Origin: Xenopus tropicalis
Lineage: Eukaryota; Chordata; Amphibia; Anura; Pipidae
Reading direction: 5' to 3'
Assembly (NCBI RefSeq): GCF_000004195.4
Contig: NC_030678.2
Span: 62,651,378 to 62,715,377 of the forward strand
DNA length: 64,000 nt
The translations under genes and the position numbers were made by a program. Below the pieces are notes generated by a model that was not told the origin of the DNA, did no database searches, and was given only the letters and a program-made list of their open reading frames with translations. Shown in pieces: positions 59,311-64,000 of the stretch. How positions within the stretch are numbered: position 1 is the first letter of the stretch; every line of letters begins with the position of its first letter.

Positions 59311-60057
59311 CTGTAAGGACAAAGTAATGTTCAACCCTGTATCTCAGTATGCCAGAAAAACTTGTAGAGCCTTCAGTCCTGGCATGATAAAAGTGATGTT
59401 ACATAATACTGAAAAAATATGCACACATTAAAATAAACATTTATTTTCTGCTTCCAGAGAAAAGGAGATGACCATCATCTGACATTTCCTCAAAATAAGA
59501 AAAGAAAAAATTCATATTAACTCAAAAACAGTCCTCTTATCAGCTCTGTACTATTAGTATAAATGATACTAGTTAAATTCCTTTTAACCCTTTTAGGACC
59601 AGCATAAGTTCACATTTTATTTGCACTCATTTCCATTTTGTGAATTCTCTTATACCATTTTTATTGTTTTTAGTGTTAAAAGCTGCAAAAAAAAAGTAAG
59701 TGATCCCCAAGAATTATAAACACTAGGGTTATTCTGAACAGTTTAATCTCCAGCATGCATAGGACTACCAAACTATGTGCCATGTAGGGACCATCCAAAT
59801 GAAGAGTGAATATGAATTTTCATGGCTGACATAATAACCACCCTGTATGTGTTTTATGTGTTGTAAGACCTTCTAACAGGATTAGAGTTCATCAAGGCTC
59901 TGTCCAAGGTTCCTTATTATTCTATCTGCCTTGATGAACTTGCTACTTGAGAAAGAGGCGGGAGCCTCGAAACGTTGTAAGTAATGCAATTGTTCTGCAT
60001 AATGCAGTAAAGATTTTTTCTTTTTCATTTAAATGAGTCTGGACCTTTTTGTTTCTA
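59311..60057. other. Upstream intron of the CCP gene
   Basis: No exon is recognised. Near 59887-59939 a 12-bp inverted repeat (gttcatcaaggc / gccttgatgaac) precedes the hammerhead-like hairpin at 59945-59977, followed by A/T-rich text up to the TA microsatellite; together these look like the end of a Penelope-type relic. Confidence 0.45.
59945..59977 (+). ncRNA. Hammerhead-ribozyme-like hairpin, copy 2
   Basis: CTTGAGAAA, stem GAGGC/GCCTC (59955-59959 with 59964-59968, loop ggga), then GAAACGTTG. Same constant boxes as at 24883 with a wholly different but self-complementary stem. Possible ribozyme of a Penelope-like element; not tested. Confidence 0.4.
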
Positions 60058-60081
60058 TATATATATTATATATATATTATA

Positions 60082-60116
<35 letters not shown>
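60058..60116. repeat. (TA)n microsatellite
   Basis: Nearly 60 bp of TA units with a few tatatta variants, followed by a short (CA)n; borders the Tc1 element. Confidence 0.9.

Positions 60117-61722
<1,606 letters not shown>

Positions 61723-61760
<38 letters not shown>
61723..61760. repeat. (TA)n microsatellite
   Basis: About 18 TA units directly at the right end of the Tc1 element. Confidence 0.9.
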
Positions 61761-61762
<2 letters not shown>

Positions 61763-61767
<5 letters not shown>

Positions 61768-61985
61768 AATCATCTGTGGCCTGCACACCCTTCAATGTTT
61801 TATCAAACATTTTTTATTGTAGATATATTGTTAAAACCAACGTTTTGGTCCTTATTAGGACCTTTCTCAAGGATGAGAAAGGTCCTAATAAGAGAAAGGT
61901 CCTAATATTGTTGGTTTTAACAATATATCTACAATAAAAAATTTTTGATAAAACATTGAAGGGTGTGCTGGCCACAGATGATTAT
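61763..61985. repeat. Palindrome with about 80-bp arms, probable Penelope-type relic
   Basis: The left arm (aaaataatcatctgtggcc to ttgttaaaaccaacg) mirrors the right arm (tgttggttttaacaatatat to cacagatgattatttt). The centre holds a hammerhead-like hairpin on the minus strand and a partial second copy on the plus strand (gatgagaaaggtcctaataa). Same plan as 24781-25027 with unrelated arm sequence. Confidence 0.65.
61839..61872 (-). ncRNA. Hammerhead-ribozyme-like hairpin, copy 3
   Basis: On the minus strand: CCTTGAGAAA, stem GGTCC/GGACC (loop taataa), then AAAACGTTGG. The GAAA box has become AAAA, which should abolish cleavage, but stem and flanks are preserved. Confidence 0.35.
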
Positions 61986-62093
61986 TTTCTATACAGACAT
62001 AATTTTGGCTAGCACCCCGCAGAATATTGAGCCTTGGAGTGCGGACACCGTTTGGATTGATATATATATATATACATACAGTATATATATGTA

Positions 62094-63732
62094 CAGTTAG
62101 CTCCATAAATATTTGGACAGAGACAACTTTTTTCTAATTTTGGTTCTGTGCATTATCACAATGAAATTTAAATGAAACAACTCAGATGCAGTTGAAGTGC
62201 AGACTTTCAGCTTTAGTTCAGTGGGGTGAACAAAACGATTGCATAAAAATGTATATAAATGAGGCCACTAAAGTATTTTTTAAACACAATCCCTTCATTT
62301 CAAGGGCTCAAAAGTAATTGGACAATTGACTGAAAGGCTATTTCATGGATAGGTATTGGCAAGTCCGTCGTTATGTCATTCTCAATTAAGCAGATATAAG
62401 GCCTGCAGCTGATTTGAGGTGTGGTGCTTGCATGTGGAAGATTTTGACTTTGATTTTGTGAACAGACAACATGCAGTCAAAGGAGCTCTCCATGCAGATG
62501 AAAGAAGCTATCCTTAAGATGCGAAAACAGAAAAAAAAAATCCAAGAAATTGCTACAGAAAGAAAGCAAGCACTGGTGAACTCAGCAACGCAAAAAGACA
62601 AGGACGTCCACGGAAAAAAACATTGGTGGATGATCGTAGAATTATTTCCATGATGAAGAGATACCCCTTCACAAAAGCCAACTAAGTGAGCAACACTCTC
62701 CTGGAGGTAGGTGTATCAATATCCAGGTCTACCATAAAAAGAAGGCTGCCTGAAAGTAAATACAGAGGGTGCACTGCAAGGTGCAAGCCTCTCATAAGCC
62801 GCAAGAATAGAAAGGCTAGATTGGAGTTTGCTAAAGAACATCTAAAAAAAGCCAGCACAGTTCTGGAAAAACATTCTTTGGACAGATGAATCCAAGATCA
62901 ACCTATACCAGGGTGATACTATACCTATCATACTATACCTATTATGGCAAGAAAAAAGTATGGAGAAGGCGTGGAACAGCTCATTATCCAAAGCATACCA
63001 CATCATCTGTAAAACATGGTGGAGGCAGTGTGATGGCTTGGACATGCATGGCTGCCAGTGGCACTGGGACACTATTGTTTATTGATGATGTGACACAGGA
63101 CAGAAGCGGACGAATGAATTCTGAGGTGTTCAGCGACATACTGTCTGTCAGCTACATGCAGTCAAACTGGTTGGGCGTGTTTCATGATACAGATGGACAA
63201 TAACCCAAAACACACAGCCAAAGCAACCCAGGAGTTTATTAAAGCAAAGAAGTAAAAAATTCTTGAATGGCCAAGTCATTCACTTGATCTTAACCCAATT
63301 GAGCATGCATTTCACTTGTTAAAGACTAAACTTCGGACAGAAAGGCCCACAAACAAACAACAACTGAAAGTCTCTGCAGTAAAGGCCTGGCAGAGCATTA
63401 AAAAGGAGGAAACCCAGCATCTGGTAATGTCCATGAGTTCAAGACTTCAGACTGTCATTGCCAGCAAAGTGTTTTCAACCAAGTATTAGAAATGAACATT
63501 TTATTTCCAGTTATTTAATTTATCCAATTACTTTTGAGCCTCTGAAATAAAAAAAAAATGCTTTAGTTGCCTCACATTTTTATGCAATCGTTTTGTTCAC
63601 CCCACTGAATTAAAGCTGAAAGTTTGCACTTCATCTGCATCTGAGTTGTTTCATTTAAAATACATTGTGGTAATGTATAGAACCAAAATTAGAAAAAAGT
63701 TGTCTTTGTCCAAATATTTATGGACATAACTG
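62094..63732 (+). mobile_element. Tc1-type transposon, different family
   Basis: Inverted ends CAGTTAGCTCCATAAATATT and aaatatttatggacataactg, flanked by TA (62092-62093, 63733-63734). It sits just after another short TA tract (62060-62090). About 1.64 kb. Confidence 0.88.
62471..63489 (+). pseudogene. Tc1-type transposase, inactivated
   Basis: Starts MQSKELSMQMKEAILKMRKQ; later [55 protein letters not shown], then a degenerate NPKHTAKATQEF (about 63210) and ILEWPSHSLDLNPIEHAF-like block (about 63260-63310). It ends ASKVFSTKY before the stop at 63487. Several frameshifts; the 62470-62690 part lacks the usual helix-turn-helix middle, so a deletion is likely. Confidence 0.82.
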
Positions 63733-63734
63733 TA

Positions 63735-64000
63735 TGCCAGAAATAAATGTATTTTTAAGTGTAAGGTAATGGTACATATCTGTCCCCAAGAGCTTATAAT
63801 CTATTAGGAATCTATTAGGAAGAGGATATAGACAAAAGGGCTATAAAGGGATTGGGAACAAGTTCACAGATCAAGGGTTTTGTTGCTGCAGAGAAAGCCT
63901 ATGGAAGTGCTTGCTCTAGGAGGTAAATTTTTTTTTTTTTTGCTTTTCTGAAGCAAGGTGGTAGCGTATTCCAGAGACATGGTGCTATCAGCATGACTGA
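63735..64000. other. Right edge, SINE-like fragment
   Basis: Text such as ccccaagagcttataatcta and aaggtggtagcgtattccag has the look of a tRNA-less vertebrate SINE or LINE tail, similar in style to 5330-5460. A 10-bp direct repeat (aatctattagg) occurs twice at about 63798-63820. No exon is recognised. Confidence 0.3.

Noticed and set aside
57701..58215. Open frames of 75-100 codons on both strands
   Set aside because: Generated by the palindrome: the plus and minus translations are nearly the same peptide ([11 protein letters not shown]).

Overview
This 64 kb window is vertebrate genomic DNA, most likely from a clawed frog (Xenopus). The reasons are the density of TTAA-flanked inverted-repeat elements whose ends read TTAAAGGRR (the T2/Kolobok type described in Xenopus), together with a DIRS retrotransposon, several Tc1 families, CR1- and L1/Tx1-type LINEs and hAT and Harbinger-like MITEs. 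The base composition is AT-rich, and coding sequence comes as short exons with GT-AG borders.

The one host gene I can support runs on the minus strand from beyond the right edge (or from 59310) to 8713. Thirteen exons can be joined in one consistent reading phase (1424 nt, about 473 residues). They encode seven complement control protein (CCP/sushi) domains, a short membrane-proximal exon, a transmembrane exon and a short cytoplasmic tail ending in a stop. CCP domains 3, 6 and 7 are each split over two exons at the Gly of a C-x-E-G-Y motif; domains 1, 2, 4 and 5 are single-exon. This architecture fits a membrane regulator of complement activation (CD46/CR1/DAF-like). The signal peptide, promoter and any earlier CCP exons are not in the window. 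CCP6 and CCP7 are recent tandem copies: exons and flanking intron sequence both match.

Almost everything else is mobile DNA, much of it nested. 1-8 kb: a hAT MITE with a perfect 8-bp target duplication, and a T2 element split by an L1-type LINE. 8.7-26.5 kb: 3' half of the gene, with T2 elements, a CR1 relic, a Tc1 relic and a large Harbinger-like MITE. 26.5-34 kb: a long intron with T2 elements and a CR1 fragment inserted in a Tc1 relic. 35.0-40.6 kb: a full-length DIRS retrotransposon with three open reading frames, perfect 133-bp inverted terminal repeats and an internal complementary region, lying in an intron 226 bp from an exon. 41.9-43.9 kb: a hAT MITE inside a Harbinger-like MITE, then a Tc1 element. 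45-56 kb: a minisatellite, further MITEs and a Tc1 whose transposase gene is split by a Harbinger-like MITE. 57-64 kb: the first CCP exons found here, a long palindrome and two more Tc1 elements bordered by TA microsatellites.

The signals I think most deserve a second look are: the intact-looking DIRS; the tandem CCP duplication; three short hairpins (24.9, 59.9 and 61.85 kb) with constant flanks TTGAGAAA and (G/A)AAAC but different, self-complementary stems, which resemble the minimal hammerhead ribozymes of Penelope-like elements; and the nested insertions, which give a relative chronology.
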